From Sphingobacteriales bacterium (lineage in GTDB: Bacteria > Bacteroidota > Bacteroidia > Chitinophagales > UBA2359): a stretch of DNA of 64,000 nt. The position numbers were made by a program, and so were the translations under genes. Location of the stretch: positions 186,001 to 250,000 of the forward strand of contig JADJTG010000014.1 of NCBI GenBank assembly GCA_016711285.1. The letters run 5' to 3'. How positions within the stretch are numbered: the first letter of the stretch is position 1; each line of letters begins with the position of its first letter. Positions 1 through 8,649 of the stretch are shown in pieces. The notes beneath the pieces were generated by a model. That model made no database searches. It worked only from the letters and a program-made list of their open reading frames with translations, and had not been told where the DNA came from.

Positions 1-95
1 TTGAGCATTTCGAGGATAAGTGGCGCATCTTCCGGCAGGGTAGGACGCAACAAAAGTCGCTCGGTTTCAAAAGATAAGTATCGTTCATCGTCCAT
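1..95 (-). CDS. GNAT-family N-acetyltransferase, N-terminal fragment
   Basis: The minus strand reads from an ATG at 93-95 off the left edge of the window. The 31 visible residues begin MDDERYLSFETERLLLRP and continue with an acidic stretch (LPEDAPLILEM). An 'ETERLLLRP...ED' opening is the usual start of RimJ/RimL-type GNAT acetyltransferases, in which the first beta strand precedes the acetyl-CoA fold. The acetyl-CoA binding motif is outside the window, so substrate cannot be judged. It is divergent from yidC, with about 165 bp between the two starts. Confidence 0.6.
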   Translation of the reverse strand, partial: MDDERYLSFETERLLLRPTLPEDAPLILEML

Positions 96-195
96 AAAAA
101 AATCTTACAATATTTATTTTTTTCAACAAATATGCTTATTTTTTTATTGATAGGTAGAGGTTTTTTATAATCTCTGCTTGCTACTGTTATCAACT

Positions 196-227
196 TTTGG
201 CGATTGTGTTTAAAATTTATACTTTTG
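196..227 (+). promoter_or_regulatory. Bacteroidota-type promoter for yidC
   Basis: A TTTG at 196-199 (inside TTTTGG) is followed after 20 bases by TACTTTTG at 220-227. This fits the Bacteroidota housekeeping pattern of a -33 TTTG and a -7 TAnnTTTG. The predicted transcript start lies roughly 25-30 bases before the yidC ATG at 261. Confidence 0.55.
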
Positions 228-260
228 CAGCAATTTTTTTATAGTACATCAAATTAAAGA

Positions 261-2072
261 ATGGATAGAAATACTCTCACGGCGTTTTTTTTGATTATGG
301 TCATTCTGATAGGGTTTCAGTATTTTAACCCTGCCAAGCCACCTGAAAAACCCACCTCCGCAGCTACTACCGATACTACTGCACAAGCTGTTGCTGCACC
401 AACAACAGCAGCGGCACTTGCTGCCACCTCTACTGCTCCTGCTTTATTGCAGAGTTTTCATCAAGACAGCATCGCAAAAGCTGCTGTTGCCGTATTGGAA
501 AACGACTTGCTGCAACTTACTTTTACCAACAAAGGGGCGCAGTTGGAAAGTGCCACCCTCAAAAATTATAAAACGGCTGCAAAACAGCCCCTTCAATTGA
601 TACAGGCAGGCAGCAACGACTGGCATTTTGAAATGTTTGTGAACAATAATAAGTTTTCGTCTGACGATTTCTTATTTACCCTTCACGAAAAAAACGATAC
701 CGCTTTAATATATCGCCTGTATGCTGATAGTATTTCTTATATAGAACAAAGTTATAAATTAGGTAAAAATAAATATATTGTGCAAGCCGATACACGCTTG
801 GTGGGCTTTAATAACCGTATGAGTACCGGTGCGCCTATTCAAATATTATGGAATCAAAAGTTGTTGAAACAAGAGCGTACTTTAGATGATGAGCGTTCCC
901 ATACATCGGCCTATTACCGCGATAAGGAAGAAGAAGTGGAGGCTTTGAGCTACACGGGCAACGACCTGAAAGAAAATGTGGGAACAGTGCAATGGGTGGC
1001 ACACAAACAGCGTTTTTTCAACCAAACCCTCATAGATGCCAACCCCGCCGATGCCCTCAACTTTGAACTCAAATCGCTGCAAGTACAAACACCTGCCGCC
1101 GATGCGCCCGACAGCCTTACGGTTAAGAGTTTTGCTACATTGTTGAATGTTTCTTATGAGGCAACTCCGAATTTTACCCTGCCGATGCAGTTTTATATCG
1201 GTCCCAACGACTATCAGACTTTGCGCTCCAAAGGCATAGGCTTGGAGCATTTGGTAAATTTGGGCTGGAGCATTTTTGGCTGGGTAAATCGCTTTCTCAT
1301 CATTCCTGTATTTAATTTGTTCGAAAAATTCTTCAGCAACTACGGCATTATTATCTTTTTGCTCACGCTATTTATCAAAATCATCATTATGCCATTTACT
1401 TATCGCTCATATATAGCAATGGCAAAAATGAACGTATTGCGCCCCGAATTAGAAGCCATTAAGCAAAAATACCCCGATGATATGCAAAAACAACAACAGG
1501 AACAAATGAAACTTTACAACTCGGCAGGTGTAAATCCTTTGGGTGGGTGTTTGCCGCAATTGTTTCAGCTGCCTATTTTGTTGGCGATGTACAACTTTTT
1601 CCCTTCTTCCATTCAATTGCGTCAAGAGTCTTTTTTGTGGGTAAAAGATTTGTCTTCCTATGATGCCATTATTAATTTTCCTTTTAAAATTCCGTTTTTG
1701 GGCGACCACCTGAGTTTGTTTACCGTATTGATGGCATTGCTCACTTATTTCTCTATGTATCAAAGTATGAAAGATAATGTAGGGCAGCAGGCGGCGCAAA
1801 TGAAAATAATGATGTATTTTATGCCGATATTTTTGTTGTTCATTTTCAACAGTCTGCCGGCAGCATTGACGTATTATTACACATTGTTTAACTTATTGAA
1901 TATGATACAACAATGGTATCTGAAAAAATATGTGGTAAAAGAAGACGACCTCAAAAAACAATTAGCTGAAAATCAGAAAAAACCCCGACAAACCTCCGGT
2001 TTTCAGAAACGCCTTCAGGATATGATGGAGCAAGCACAGGAGCAACAAAAGCGGCAGAGCAACAAAAAATAA
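261..2072 (+). CDS. yidC: Membrane protein insertase YidC
   Basis: This 603-aa protein is the inner-membrane insertase that places membrane proteins into the bilayer alone or with SecYEG. It starts with a membrane segment (about residues 5-22), then an Ala/Thr-rich linker and a large periplasmic domain (about 75-330) typical of Gram-negative YidC. The conserved C-terminal core (about 350-560) holds five hydrophobic segments, with the cytoplasmic loop MNVLRPELEAIKQKYPDD and the NPLGGCLPQLFQLPI region that are hallmarks of the family. The tail is basic and glutamine-rich, as expected for ribosome contact. Length matches Bacteroidota YidC (about 600-620 aa). The start is supported by the promoter just upstream. 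Confidence 0.97.
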   Translation: MDRNTLTAFFLIMVILIGFQYFNPAKPPEKPTSAATTDTTAQAVAAPTTAAALAATSTAPALLQSFHQDSIAKAAVAVLENDLLQLTFTNKGAQLESATLKNYKTAAKQPLQLIQAGSNDWHFEMFVNNNKFSSDDFLFTLHEKNDTALIYRLYADSISYIEQSYKLGKNKYIVQADTRLVGFNNRMSTGAPIQILWNQKLLKQERTLDDERSHTSAYYRDKEEEVEALSYTGNDLKENVGTVQWVAHKQRFFNQTLIDANPADALNFELKSLQVQTPAADAPDSLTVKSFATLLNVSYEATPNFTLPMQFYIGPNDYQTLRSKGIGLEHLVNLGWSIFGWVNRFLIIPVFNLFEKFFSNYGIIIFLLTLFIKIIIMPFTYRSYIAMAKMNVLRPELEAIKQKYPDDMQKQQQEQMKLYNSAGVNPLGGCLPQLFQLPILLAMYNFFPSSIQLRQESFLWVKDLSSYDAIINFPFKIPFLGDHLSLFTVLMALLTYFSMYQSMKDNVGQQAAQMKIMMYFMPIFLLFIFNSLPAALTYYYTLFNLLNMIQQWYLKKYVVKEDDLKKQLAENQKKPRQTSGFQKRLQDMMEQAQEQQKRQSNKK

Positions 2073-2258
2073 AAGAACTTGATGTAAATTGCAGGTGTGA
2101 TGAATGTCATTTTTTTGCAAACGCACCCTATCTTTTAAAAAAAAGTATTAATTTTAGCCTTTATTTGATATACTCGTTAAGTGCGTATATCTTGCCGTTA
2201 CAAGTTTTTTTAAAAGACAAATATTTATTCATTTTATTTTATCCTTTTCTTTTTAACA

Positions 2259-4991
2259 ATGAAAAAAATACTTTTTACCCTTTTCTCGCTTTTGCCCTTA
2301 GTGGCAATGAACGGGCAGGTTAAAGTGGGAGAAACCATTTATGACCTGCAAACTAATGAATCGATTGAGGAGCGCATCATTAATCATGGCAATGGTACTG
2401 TATCCGTAGCTTGGACTTTTGCTCCTGCCTCAGATGATGCTACTTACCCTGGCCGTGGAACAGCTTTTAATCAGGTTGTAAACGGTACTGTGGGGGCTTT
2501 TCCTGTAGAACGCCTTGAAGATGAACGCACCGGCTGGCCTTCAATCGGAGAAACCGCTTCGGGTCGTTTGTTTGCTATTTCTCATAGCGGCGCAAGTGGT
2601 TTGGTATTCACCTACAAAGATGCAGGAGCCTCTGAATGGACTTCGACTTCTTTGAATAATGCAGCAGGAGTGAACTTAGATGCAGGAGGCACTTGGGCGC
2701 GCTCGGCAGTGGTAGGAAATACCATTCACGTTATTGCCAGCCGCTTAAATGCTTCTATTTATGATGTGAATGGCGGTTTGAATTATTTGCGCTCCAAAGA
2801 CAACGGTAATACTTGGGAGGCATTCCAATTGCCTAATATGAATCCTGAAACGTTCTCTATCTTCGGCGGCGATGCTTATGCACTTGATGCCAACGGCGAT
2901 AAAGTAGCTATCGTAGCACATACCTACTCACCTGTGGTGTGGTGGTCTGAAGATGGCGGTGATAGCTGGGATTTCTTCCAATTAGTAGATAATGGTAATA
3001 TTGCATACAACCCTGATGGCTCTAACGGCGAAATTTTGCCTGTGGTAGCTTCAGAAGGTGCTTTTGAAAATTTGATTGATGATAATGGAACCCTCCACGT
3101 TTGGTATGGTCGCCGTGTGTGGATAGAAGGAACTACAATAGGAGAAACAGCAGGTGCTAGGTATTTCTCTTCTACCGGACAGGGTATGATGTATTGGAAC
3201 AGCAGCATGGAAGCACCCGAAATTATCAGCAATACTGTGTTGCAGGATTTTACCGGCGATTGTGAATATCAAGATGAGACAAACCCACAACACCGCAATG
3301 CTTTGGTTTCTATGCCAAGTGCAGGTATTGATGCCAACGGTGTACTTTATCTTTCTTATTCTGCGGTAGTTGATGGTGCTTTGGATTCACAAGGAGAGCC
3401 ATTTCGTGATATTTATATGATTAAATCAAACGATGGCGGTATGACTTGGGTGGGTCCTCTTAATGTAACCAATAGCCCTACTACTGATGATGTATATGGA
3501 GCTATCGCCCGCCGAGTGGATGATAATGTTCACTTGCTGTATCAAAAAGATAATTTTACAGGTACTGTTTTATTCGAAAGTCATGACGAAGTAGGAAACG
3601 TATCTAACATAAATGATATGATATACCAAGCAGTTCCTGTTGGTTCAATTGTAAATCCTACCAATGCTTTAAGCACTTGCCCTCAGATTTTCCGTCTTTT
3701 CAATCTGAATGCAAAAGTTGATTGCGCTATTGATTTGGAATCTACTTTTGTGAGCGTAACCGACTATCCTGATGGCGATTTGACTGATGAATATCTCCAA
3801 GTAGCCGGAGAAATTGTTTATACTGCAGCTTCTGTTGATGAAGAAGAAATATTTACGATTTCTGACTCTGACGGAAACTCTAAAAACGATACTTTGACCG
3901 TTTCGGTACAAGCATTGGATACCGAAGCTCCTGTTGCCACTTTGAATGGTTCGGCTAATATGGCTGTTTTGGTAAATACTTCTTTTGTAGATCCGGGTAT
4001 AACTGTAGAAGATAGCTATGATGGTTTGGGTTGCCCTGCTTCTGATTTTGTAACCGTAGAAGGTACGGTAAATATCGCAGTACCCGGCACTCACACACTT
4101 ACTTATCACGTTGAAGACAATGCAGGCAACCAAGCTCCCGATTTAGTGCGTACTGTAGAGGTCATTACTGAAGATGCTGATGGTCCGGTAATTACGCTGG
4201 AAGACGGAGGTACTATTGAAGCTGAAGCAGCCGTAGGTGCAGAGTTTGTAGCTCCGGGCTTTACTGCCATAGATAATGTTGATGGTGATGTATCGGCAGA
4301 TGTAGTAGTAACTGGTGTAGAAGATGTAAATTTGGAAGAGGCAGGCACTTATACTATTACTTATACCGTTACAGATGCTGCCGGCAACACTACTACCGTA
4401 ACACAGGTGGTAAATGTAGTAGATACCACTGCTCCGGTAATTACGCTTACAAGCGGTGCTACTATATTCCATACTTGTGATACAGAATTTACTGAGCCGG
4501 GCTATACCGCTATTGATGCTATTGACGGCAACGTAACCGCACAGGTAGTAGTAACAGGCGAAGTTTGTGAATCTACTCCGGGTACCTACAAACTTACTTA
4601 TAAAGTAAGCGACAATAGTGGCAACGAAGCTACTAAAGACCGCAATATCGTTGTAGCAGGTCCGGGTGGTAATAATGCTGCTTGCTCTTATGATGTTGAT
4701 TGCGAATCTCCTTTTATTGGCTTAAACGATTTATTGCTCAACCAAAATATTCAAGTGGGTCCTAATCCGAGCAATGGCGTATTTGAAATCAACATTCAAG
4801 ATGTAGAAACTCGCGATGTGAGCATAGAAGTAATTGATATGATGGGTAAAAATATTCGCAATTTTACACGGAAAAATGTAAATAACAACGCTGCTTTCAG
4901 TATTGATTTAACTGATTTGGCGAAAGGCAAATATTTCTTGCATATTCATACCGATAGTGGTTCTATTGTGAAAAGTGTAATGACTAAATAA
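2259..4991 (+). CDS. Secreted BNR-repeat / Ig-like protein with type IX secretion sorting signal
   Basis: This 910-aa protein begins with a Sec signal peptide (about residues 1-20, ending near NGQ). Residues about 60-490 contain Asp-box (BNR) motifs SKDNGNTW (~178), SEDGGDSW (~229) and SNDGGMTW (~390), which suggests a sialidase-like beta-propeller. Three Ig-like domains of the DUF5011 type follow (about 560-810), each with a D-x-x-D-G-(D/N)-V turn and a TYTITYTVTDAAGN-like final strand. The last ~85 residues (VGPNPSNGVFEIN... to KGKYFLHIHT) are a type A T9SS sorting domain, so the protein should be exported and cleaved or anchored at the cell surface. No sialidase catalytic Arg triad could be assigned, so enzymatic activity is uncertain; adhesion or glycan binding is equally possible. 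It stands alone with a strong terminator downstream. Confidence 0.85.
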   Translation: MKKILFTLFSLLPLVAMNGQVKVGETIYDLQTNESIEERIINHGNGTVSVAWTFAPASDDATYPGRGTAFNQVVNGTVGAFPVERLEDERTGWPSIGETASGRLFAISHSGASGLVFTYKDAGASEWTSTSLNNAAGVNLDAGGTWARSAVVGNTIHVIASRLNASIYDVNGGLNYLRSKDNGNTWEAFQLPNMNPETFSIFGGDAYALDANGDKVAIVAHTYSPVVWWSEDGGDSWDFFQLVDNGNIAYNPDGSNGEILPVVASEGAFENLIDDNGTLHVWYGRRVWIEGTTIGETAGARYFSSTGQGMMYWNSSMEAPEIISNTVLQDFTGDCEYQDETNPQHRNALVSMPSAGIDANGVLYLSYSAVVDGALDSQGEPFRDIYMIKSNDGGMTWVGPLNVTNSPTTDDVYGAIARRVDDNVHLLYQKDNFTGTVLFESHDEVGNVSNINDMIYQAVPVGSIVNPTNALSTCPQIFRLFNLNAKVDCAIDLESTFVSVTDYPDGDLTDEYLQVAGEIVYTAASVDEEEIFTISDSDGNSKNDTLTVSVQALDTEAPVATLNGSANMAVLVNTSFVDPGITVEDSYDGLGCPASDFVTVEGTVNIAVPGTHTLTYHVEDNAGNQAPDLVRTVEVITEDADGPVITLEDGGTIEAEAAVGAEFVAPGFTAIDNVDGDVSADVVVTGVEDVNLEEAGTYTITYTVTDAAGNTTTVTQVVNVVDTTAPVITLTSGATIFHTCDTEFTEPGYTAIDAIDGNVTAQVVVTGEVCESTPGTYKLTYKVSDNSGNEATKDRNIVVAGPGGNNAACSYDVDCESPFIGLNDLLLNQNIQVGPNPSNGVFEINIQDVETRDVSIEVIDMMGKNIRNFTRKNVNNNAAFSIDLTDLAKGKYFLHIHTDSGSIVKSVMTK

Positions 4992-5017
4992 TCGTTATCA
5001 CATATTCATTTAGAATA

Positions 5018-5064
5018 AAAAAAAGCAAGAGCCGCCTTTGAAAAAAGGCGGCTCTTGCTTTTTA
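5018..5064. terminator. Bidirectional rho-independent terminator
   Basis: A perfect 15-bp stem (5025-5039 with 5044-5058) closes a GAAA loop and is flanked by an A-run on the left and a T-run on the right. It sits between the convergent 910-aa secreted protein and the ABC1 kinase gene, so it can stop transcription from both sides. Confidence 0.9.
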
Positions 5065-5115
5065 GTTTTATAGTTTGCTGTGGCAGGCAGTGGTGTATAT
5101 ATGTGAATCTAATCA

Positions 5116-6825
5116 TTATTCATCGTCCCAAGTGCGCCAGCCACTGCGCATAATTGTAAGGAGTACCCACACGAACAGCACCAAAGCGATACCCAAAAAC
5201 AAATAACTCCACATTACATGGTTCATCAGCGACACAATGCCGCCTTGCTGGGTGCTGTTTTCGCTGCGGTAGGTGAGGGCGGCAGCCAACACAAAAGCCG
5301 CTGCCAGCATTGCCAAAATCAAACGATTGACAATACGATTAACTTCGCGCAAAATGGGCTGATGCCCCTGATGGTGGATATGAAACGCGAGTTCACCTTT
5401 GCGGGTTTTGCGCAAAATATCGGTAATATCGTTGGGCAGGCGGCGCAACAGGGCATCGTATTGACTCACGCGACTCCATAGGTTTTCTTTGATATTTTCG
5501 GGTGAGTATTGTTCCAGTACCAATTTTATGCCGTAGGGTTTTACAAATTCATAAATGTTAAAATAAGGGTGAATTTGTTTGCCGATACCTTCCAGAATTG
5601 CCAAAGCTCTCAAAATCAAAAAAATAGAGCCGGGTAGTTGCAATTTGTTTTTATAAATCACTTTTTGTAGGCGCAGGGCGAGTTCTGCCAGATTATTTTC
5701 CTGTACATTGAGCAGGGCATAATCTTCCACAATTTCATCTACTTCTTTTTCCAATACGCGCAAGTCGCTTACATTGTCGTCATACGCCAAACGCCGCAAA
5801 CTGTTTGCCACCTTAACGGCATCTTGCTGGGCTATGCCGATAAAAATATCCGCCAAAGCATATTTTTCGCGCTTGCTCAGTTTGCCCACCATGCCGTAGT
5901 CTATCAAACAAATCACGCCATTAGGCTCTACCAATACATTGCCCGGGTGGGGGTCGGCGTGGAAATAACCATGTTCAAATATTTGCGACAAATACAAAGC
6001 CATACCATGTTCGGCTACTTTGGCGGTATCCAAATGCCACTGTTTGAGTTGTTCGGTGTCGGTAATTTTGCAACCTTTAATGAACTCAATGCACAAAATT
6101 TTGGCAGTGGATAAATCGCGATACACCAAAGGCACATGCAATTTTTTTTCGCTGGCGTAGTAACTTCTGAAATTATCCATATTGCGCGCTTCTATGCTGT
6201 AGTTGAGTTCGCGCTGCATGGTACGCTCAAAAGCCGCCACCAACGCTACTACGTTGGTAATGCCGAAACGCTCAAAATAGGCTTCGCCGCGTGTGACGAT
6301 TTCGTTGAGGATAGAGAGGTCGTTTTCAACAATAGAGCCGATGCCTGGGCGTTGTACTTTTATCACCACAGCCTCGCCACTGCGCAAGCGGGCTTTATGC
6401 ACCTGCCCGATAGATGCCGAGCCGATGGGCACATCTTGAAAATCAGCAAATACTTCTTCTATTTTTTTGCCCAACTCACTTTCTATGATGTTGCGGGCTT
6501 GGTCGGCGGGAAAAGGCGGCACATGACTTTGTAATTTCTGAAATTCCGCTATCAGAGCTTCGGGCAAAATATCGGAGCGATTGCTCAGTACTTGCCCCAA
6601 TTTTACATAAGTAGGACCCAACTCTTCAAATACCATACGAATACGCTCCCAACTGCTAAAATCAAATACCGGACGCTCGTGGTGTGTCCATTGCAGGCGG
6701 CGACTTTCCGACACAAAATTGCGCAGAGGCGTATTTACCACCACGTTTTCAAAGCCGTATTTGAGCAAAATTCTGATAATTTCGCGCACACGACTGATGT
6801 TTTTCAGCGTTTGACCCAAAGACAT
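5116..6825 (-). CDS. ABC1/UbiB-family atypical protein kinase
   Basis: This 569-aa protein belongs to the ABC1/AarF/UbiB family, atypical kinase-like ATPases linked to isoprenoid-quinone metabolism. Visible hallmarks are the KxGQ motif (YVKLGQVLSNR, about residue 75), the Ala-rich loop replacement region (IGSASIGQVHKARL, ~135), the invariant lysine in VVIKVQRPG, the catalytic-loop FHADPHPGNVLV (~290) and the metal-binding LIDYGMVG (in place of DFG). Two hydrophobic helices near the C-terminus (about 500-520 and 535-560) anchor it to the membrane, as in UbiB. Menaquinone-using Bacteroidota carry such proteins, so a role in quinone synthesis or lipid homeostasis is likely but inferred. The gene lies downstream of the phasin-like gene, with a terminator between. 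Confidence 0.9.
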   Translation of the reverse strand: MSLGQTLKNISRVREIIRILLKYGFENVVVNTPLRNFVSESRRLQWTHHERPVFDFSSWERIRMVFEELGPTYVKLGQVLSNRSDILPEALIAEFQKLQSHVPPFPADQARNIIESELGKKIEEVFADFQDVPIGSASIGQVHKARLRSGEAVVIKVQRPGIGSIVENDLSILNEIVTRGEAYFERFGITNVVALVAAFERTMQRELNYSIEARNMDNFRSYYASEKKLHVPLVYRDLSTAKILCIEFIKGCKITDTEQLKQWHLDTAKVAEHGMALYLSQIFEHGYFHADPHPGNVLVEPNGVICLIDYGMVGKLSKREKYALADIFIGIAQQDAVKVANSLRRLAYDDNVSDLRVLEKEVDEIVEDYALLNVQENNLAELALRLQKVIYKNKLQLPGSIFLILRALAILEGIGKQIHPYFNIYEFVKPYGIKLVLEQYSPENIKENLWSRVSQYDALLRRLPNDITDILRKTRKGELAFHIHHQGHQPILREVNRIVNRLILAMLAAAFVLAAALTYRSENSTQQGGIVSLMNHVMWSYLFLGIALVLFVWVLLTIMRSGWRTWDDE

Positions 6826-6903
6826 ATCAGCAAAAATAATTTTTTATCCGATATATTACTTATCTCATCATAAATGCAATATATTTCATCATCTAAATAG
6901 CAT

Positions 6904-6938
6904 AAAAAAAGCGTATCGTATAAAACGATACGCTTTTT
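6904..6938 (-). terminator. Rho-independent terminator after the phasin-like gene
   Basis: A 9-bp perfect stem (6911-6919 with 6925-6933) closes a 5-base loop, with A- and T-runs on both sides. It lies just past the stop of the minus-strand phasin-like gene and before the ABC1 kinase gene. Confidence 0.85.
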
Positions 6939-6969
6939 CATTTTATTATACACTGATAATCAGCTGTAC

Positions 6970-7290
6970 TTATTTAGTAGTAGCACTTTTAGCAGCTTTG
7001 GTCATTTTGCTTTCCAACTCTTCCAAACGTTTTGACAAGTCGTTGAAATCTTCGCGGCGCACCAAATTCATTTTATTTACGATGCTGTTCACCAATTCTT
7101 TCATTTTGCCTTCAAACTCATCTTTTTTGCTTTCGGTGCTTTTTACGAAATCATCAACGATGCGTTTGCCTTCTTCTTGGTGCAATTTATCTTTGTCCAC
7201 CAAATCATTTACTACTGCTTGTAATTTTTCGGTAGTAGAAGCCACCAAACCAACGCCGGTGTACAATACTTTTTTCATTAACTCTTCCAT
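6970..7290 (-). CDS. Phasin-like / polyhydroxyalkanoate regulator-like coiled-coil protein
   Basis: This is a 106-aa, highly charged helical protein. Its N-terminus (KKVLYTGVGLVASTTEKLQ) is a short amphipathic/hydrophobic helix followed by long K/E-rich heptads (about 30-100). The layout resembles phasin or 'poly granule-associated' small proteins (PhaI/PhaF type), which often read GLV..T.EKL...V..LV.KG. The C-terminal DLSKRLEELESKM resembles the coiled coil of that group. A second ATG lies four codons in and could be the start. There is no PHA synthase in the window, so the granule role is inference only. The upstream region has an unusual perfect inverted repeat. Confidence 0.6.
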   Translation of the reverse strand: MEELMKKVLYTGVGLVASTTEKLQAVVNDLVDKDKLHQEEGKRIVDDFVKSTESKKDEFEGKMKELVNSIVNKMNLVRREDFNDLSKRLEELESKMTKAAKSATTK

Positions 7291-7363
7291 TGTATTTTTT
7301 TATTTTTTTAATGATGAAATAATTCTTTAATCAATTGTTGTCAAAATTGTTTTTGTTTTCTTT

Positions 7364-7446
7364 TGACACTGCAAAGTTACGGCAACTGCACGAAAACACA
7401 TAATTATTTTTTTAATATAAAAGTGTCAATCTGACACTTTTATATT
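7364..7446 (-). promoter_or_regulatory. Promoter/operator region of the phasin-like gene
   Basis: On the minus strand TAACTTTG (7379-7372) matches the -7 element TAnnTTTG. Just downstream is a single AGTGTCA half-site (on the plus strand TGACACT, about 7364-7370). About 50 bp upstream a perfect 15-bp inverted repeat (7414-7428 with 7432-7446, 3-base spacer) is centred on the same TGTCA/TGACA. The large repeat has no T-run on its minus-strand 3' side, so it is more likely an operator than a terminator for xdhC. No good -33 TTTG was found. Confidence 0.4.
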
Positions 7447-7504
7447 ACATCATTTTTGAACTTTTTAATATGAAAAAGAAAATTGCTTTTTATTTTTTTT
7501 GAAA

Positions 7505-8500
7505 TTACTGTGTTGAATAGCTGCGTCCGGTGGGCAAATGCCGATTGTTGATTTGTATGATTTGTGCGGCGATGCTCACGGCTATTTCTTCTGCGCTTCT
7601 GCTGTAAATGGGTAAACCTATGGGGGCATACAAAGTCGCTAACTGTTCGGCATCGTAGCCTTCTTCCGACAGTTCCTGAAGCAAAGTCGCTATTTTTTTC
7701 TCGCTGCCCAATACGCCCAAATAGCGATAAGCGTGGGGGAGGAGTTGTTGCAATACCACCTTGTCGCTGCGATAGCCGAGTGTCATTACTACTACAAAAT
7801 CAGTGGGTGCAACGTGCTTCAAATAGGTTTTGATATGCCGATAGTCGCTGACGTGGTGTTTTTCGTGGGCGAAAGTATTTTGCTCCAGCGTGTTGAGTTG
7901 CGGGCGGTCGTCATAAATTTTTACATAAAACCCCAAAAAATGCAGCACCTGCGATAGTGCCAAGCCCACATGCCCCGCCCCAATAATATGAACGGCAATC
8001 GGCGTAGTCTGCGGCTCGCAATAATGCCAGTCGTTGTCGGAATGATAAACAAATTCGGGGGTGGCGGCATTGCTCCACGAAATGCCCTGCGGCGAAAGTT
8101 GTAAAGCTGTATGCGGCGGGTGCTGCAAATGTGGGCGTATCAACTGCACCACCAAAGGCAGGTGCGAGGCAGTAAGCGGCACAAAAGCAAGCGTCTGGCT
8201 GCCGGAGCATATCATACCCGATTGGTTTTTGGGCTGCGCTTTGTCGTGGAATTGCTGCATCAGAAAAGGCTGTGTGGGGAGTTTGTCGGGTGTTTGGAGC
8301 AAAGCCCTCGCTTTTTCTGCCAATTTGTATTCCATAATACCGCCGCCGATAGTGCCTTGCAATTGCCGACTGCTTACCGCCATTTTAAAACCCTGCCGCC
8401 CGGGTGAGCTGCCTTCGCTTTGGAGTACCCACAACAAAAAAACAGCTTCGCCACGCTGTAAATGCTCATAAATAAAGTCCCAGATTTGTATTGCCGACAT
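7505..8500 (-). CDS. XdhC/CoxI-family molybdenum-enzyme maturation factor
   Basis: This 331-aa protein fits the XdhC family, which binds and sulfurates the molybdenum cofactor for xanthine dehydrogenase-like enzymes. The N-terminal XdhC_CoxI domain shows the typical LWVLQSEGSSPGRQGFKM and IGGGIMEYKL motifs (about residues 22-60). A cysteine in SGMICSGSQTLAFVP (~100) corresponds to the conserved MxCGG-type region, here CSGSQ. The C-terminal half is a Rossmann domain with VHIIGAGHVGLAL (~170) and YLGVLGSEKK, ending with the family's AEEIAVSIAAQII helix. No molybdenum hydroxylase subunit is encoded in this window, so the client is elsewhere. It starts at the only sensible ATG. Confidence 0.88.
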   Translation of the reverse strand: MSAIQIWDFIYEHLQRGEAVFLLWVLQSEGSSPGRQGFKMAVSSRQLQGTIGGGIMEYKLAEKARALLQTPDKLPTQPFLMQQFHDKAQPKNQSGMICSGSQTLAFVPLTASHLPLVVQLIRPHLQHPPHTALQLSPQGISWSNAATPEFVYHSDNDWHYCEPQTTPIAVHIIGAGHVGLALSQVLHFLGFYVKIYDDRPQLNTLEQNTFAHEKHHVSDYRHIKTYLKHVAPTDFVVVMTLGYRSDKVVLQQLLPHAYRYLGVLGSEKKIATLLQELSEEGYDAEQLATLYAPIGLPIYSRSAEEIAVSIAAQIIQINNRHLPTGRSYSTQ

Positions 8501-8573
8501 TATTTTTTGTTTTTTTTAAATGAAATACAACAAAATAAATTCAAAAGTAATCATTGTGAATAACAATAGCGGG

Positions 8574-8602
8574 TTGCTTGTTGCAAAATGTGTTTATTTT
8601 TG
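8574..8602 (+). promoter_or_regulatory. Promoter for the RemB-like gene
   Basis: TTG at 8574-8576 is followed after 18 bases by TATTTTTG (8595-8602), a full match to the Bacteroidota -7 consensus TAnnTTTG. It lies about 50 bases before the ATG at 8650. Confidence 0.45.
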
Positions 8603-8649
8603 AAGCAGCTAAATTGTTTATTCTCTTTTGAAATTTTAAAGAAATATTG

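Noticed and set aside
7505..8500. A xanthine dehydrogenase operon around xdhC
   Set aside because: No molybdopterin or FeS subunit genes are next to it. Only the maturation factor is present.
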